From assembly GCA_029204225.1 (NCBI GenBank), contig CM055105.1:19131226-19195225 (forward strand): a stretch of 64,000 nucleotides of DNA. The letters are read 5' to 3'. The notes under the pieces are model-generated. The model was not told where the DNA came from. It was given only the letters and a program-made list of their open reading frames with translations, and did no database searches. Origin of the DNA: Diphasiastrum complanatum (taxonomy: Eukaryota > Streptophyta > Lycopodiopsida > Lycopodiales > Lycopodiaceae). Position numbers and translations under genes: made by a program. Of the stretch, positions 63,801-64,000 are shown piece after piece; position 1 is the stretch's first letter; each line of letters starts with the position of its first letter.

Positions 63801-63964
63801 AAAAGTGCCAGGTAAAAGTCCATTGCCTCTAGAAGTGGGCCGGCTGTCTACAGCCATAGTTGGATCAAAGCGTCAGAGGGTAGAGGCCAAATCTGTGTGG
63901 CCTCGGGGATGTCACGCTGGATTACCTGTTTGGTGCCAGAGTCTTCAGAGGATGAGGAGTCCAT
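60841..63964 (-). pseudogene. Long unrecognised coding region, probable additional ORF of an LTR element
   Basis: Minus strand from ATG at 63964 (MDSSSSEDSGTKQVIQRDIP). With several stops or shifts it reads a folded-looking N part (GYLIDAIMELVIQTAVHPLN, DKIQSKLLSQIVKSFLKF, ERIAVGPLLCNFACTLLEAK) and a Ser/Thr/Pro-rich linker. A coiled coil follows (EGLNKYIQSLSKALTEVSTN, LAPIQTQLNLLEAENTRLGM, EVKALQE) with a second helix (YQTEFNKYRTSTTHELAQAK). A C part ends it (FERDPAAIRAYMTSPQQLRV, EYGWTTDVDARRALIAFTNH, YLIQRRWVKKTLY) with a stop at 60,841. The stop lies 100 bp from an LTR start on the same strand, the place of additional ORFs in some plant gypsy elements. No enzyme motif is seen. Confidence 0.5.
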
Positions 63965-64000
63965 GTTAGCAGTGATGATTAGAGGTCGAAAAAGTAGGAA

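Overview
This window is nuclear DNA from a land plant with a large, repeat-rich genome. The grounds are two split genes of plant type (TFIIB, and an SWP73/BAF60-type SWI/SNF subunit), Ty1/copia and Ty3/gypsy elements of plant families, primer-binding sites matching the 3' end of plant tRNA-Asp, a Helitron, and long (GA)n/(TC)n tracts. The species cannot be fixed from sequence alone. Long introns between short conserved exons and a LINE with a coiled-coil type ORF1 would fit a fern, another non-flowering plant or a large-genome seed plant. Only the SWP73-like gene is complete as far as can be seen. TFIIB is intact over six exons, but its last exon is not visible.

Layout. 1-2.5 kb: LINE ORF1 scrap, a gypsy LTR with tRNA-Asp primer site, and a reversed gypsy pro-RT relic. 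3.1-7.4 kb: TFIIB on the minus strand, with a 25-nt microexon. 8.1-13.5 kb: old diverged repeats, a copia relic and possible exons of an unrecognised gene. 15-17.2 kb: a decayed LINE joined to a gypsy gag-protease relic. 18.2-20.05 kb: SWP73-like gene on the minus strand. 20.5-21.1 kb: two tRNA-derived SINE-like pieces. 22.1-27.7 kb: a copia element split precisely, with a 5-bp target duplication, by a 4.1-kb non-autonomous LTR element. That inserted element carries an open 563-codon reading frame of no family I recognise. 27.7-31 kb: gypsy gag, primer site and LTR on the minus strand.

31-46.5 kb is a nest of gypsy and copia pieces. One gypsy and one copia element are each broken at the same two points (about 33.44 and 44.98 kb), and the halves beyond the break point the opposite way. 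This is the signature of a single inversion of about 11.5 kb, or of a misassembly. Inside it lies a 973-bp foldback/TIR element with a G-rich core.

46.6-53.4 kb: two direct copies of an unrecognised exon-bearing gene fragment flank a 4.7-kb array of (GA)n, (TC)n and (GT)n tracts and TTTTCGCGAAAA-like palindromic units, arranged in larger tandem units. 53.4-56.4 kb: an ATAC microsatellite, telomere-like degenerate repeats, and a Helitron RepHel relic missing its Rep core. 56.4-59.3 kb: a non-coding LTR pair element. 60-64 kb: a gypsy-type LTR, and upstream of it on the same strand a long unrecognised reading frame with a coiled-coil region that resembles an additional ORF of an LTR element.

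The two host genes both act in RNA polymerase II transcription or chromatin, but nothing shows they are functionally linked. The rest is mobile-element history.
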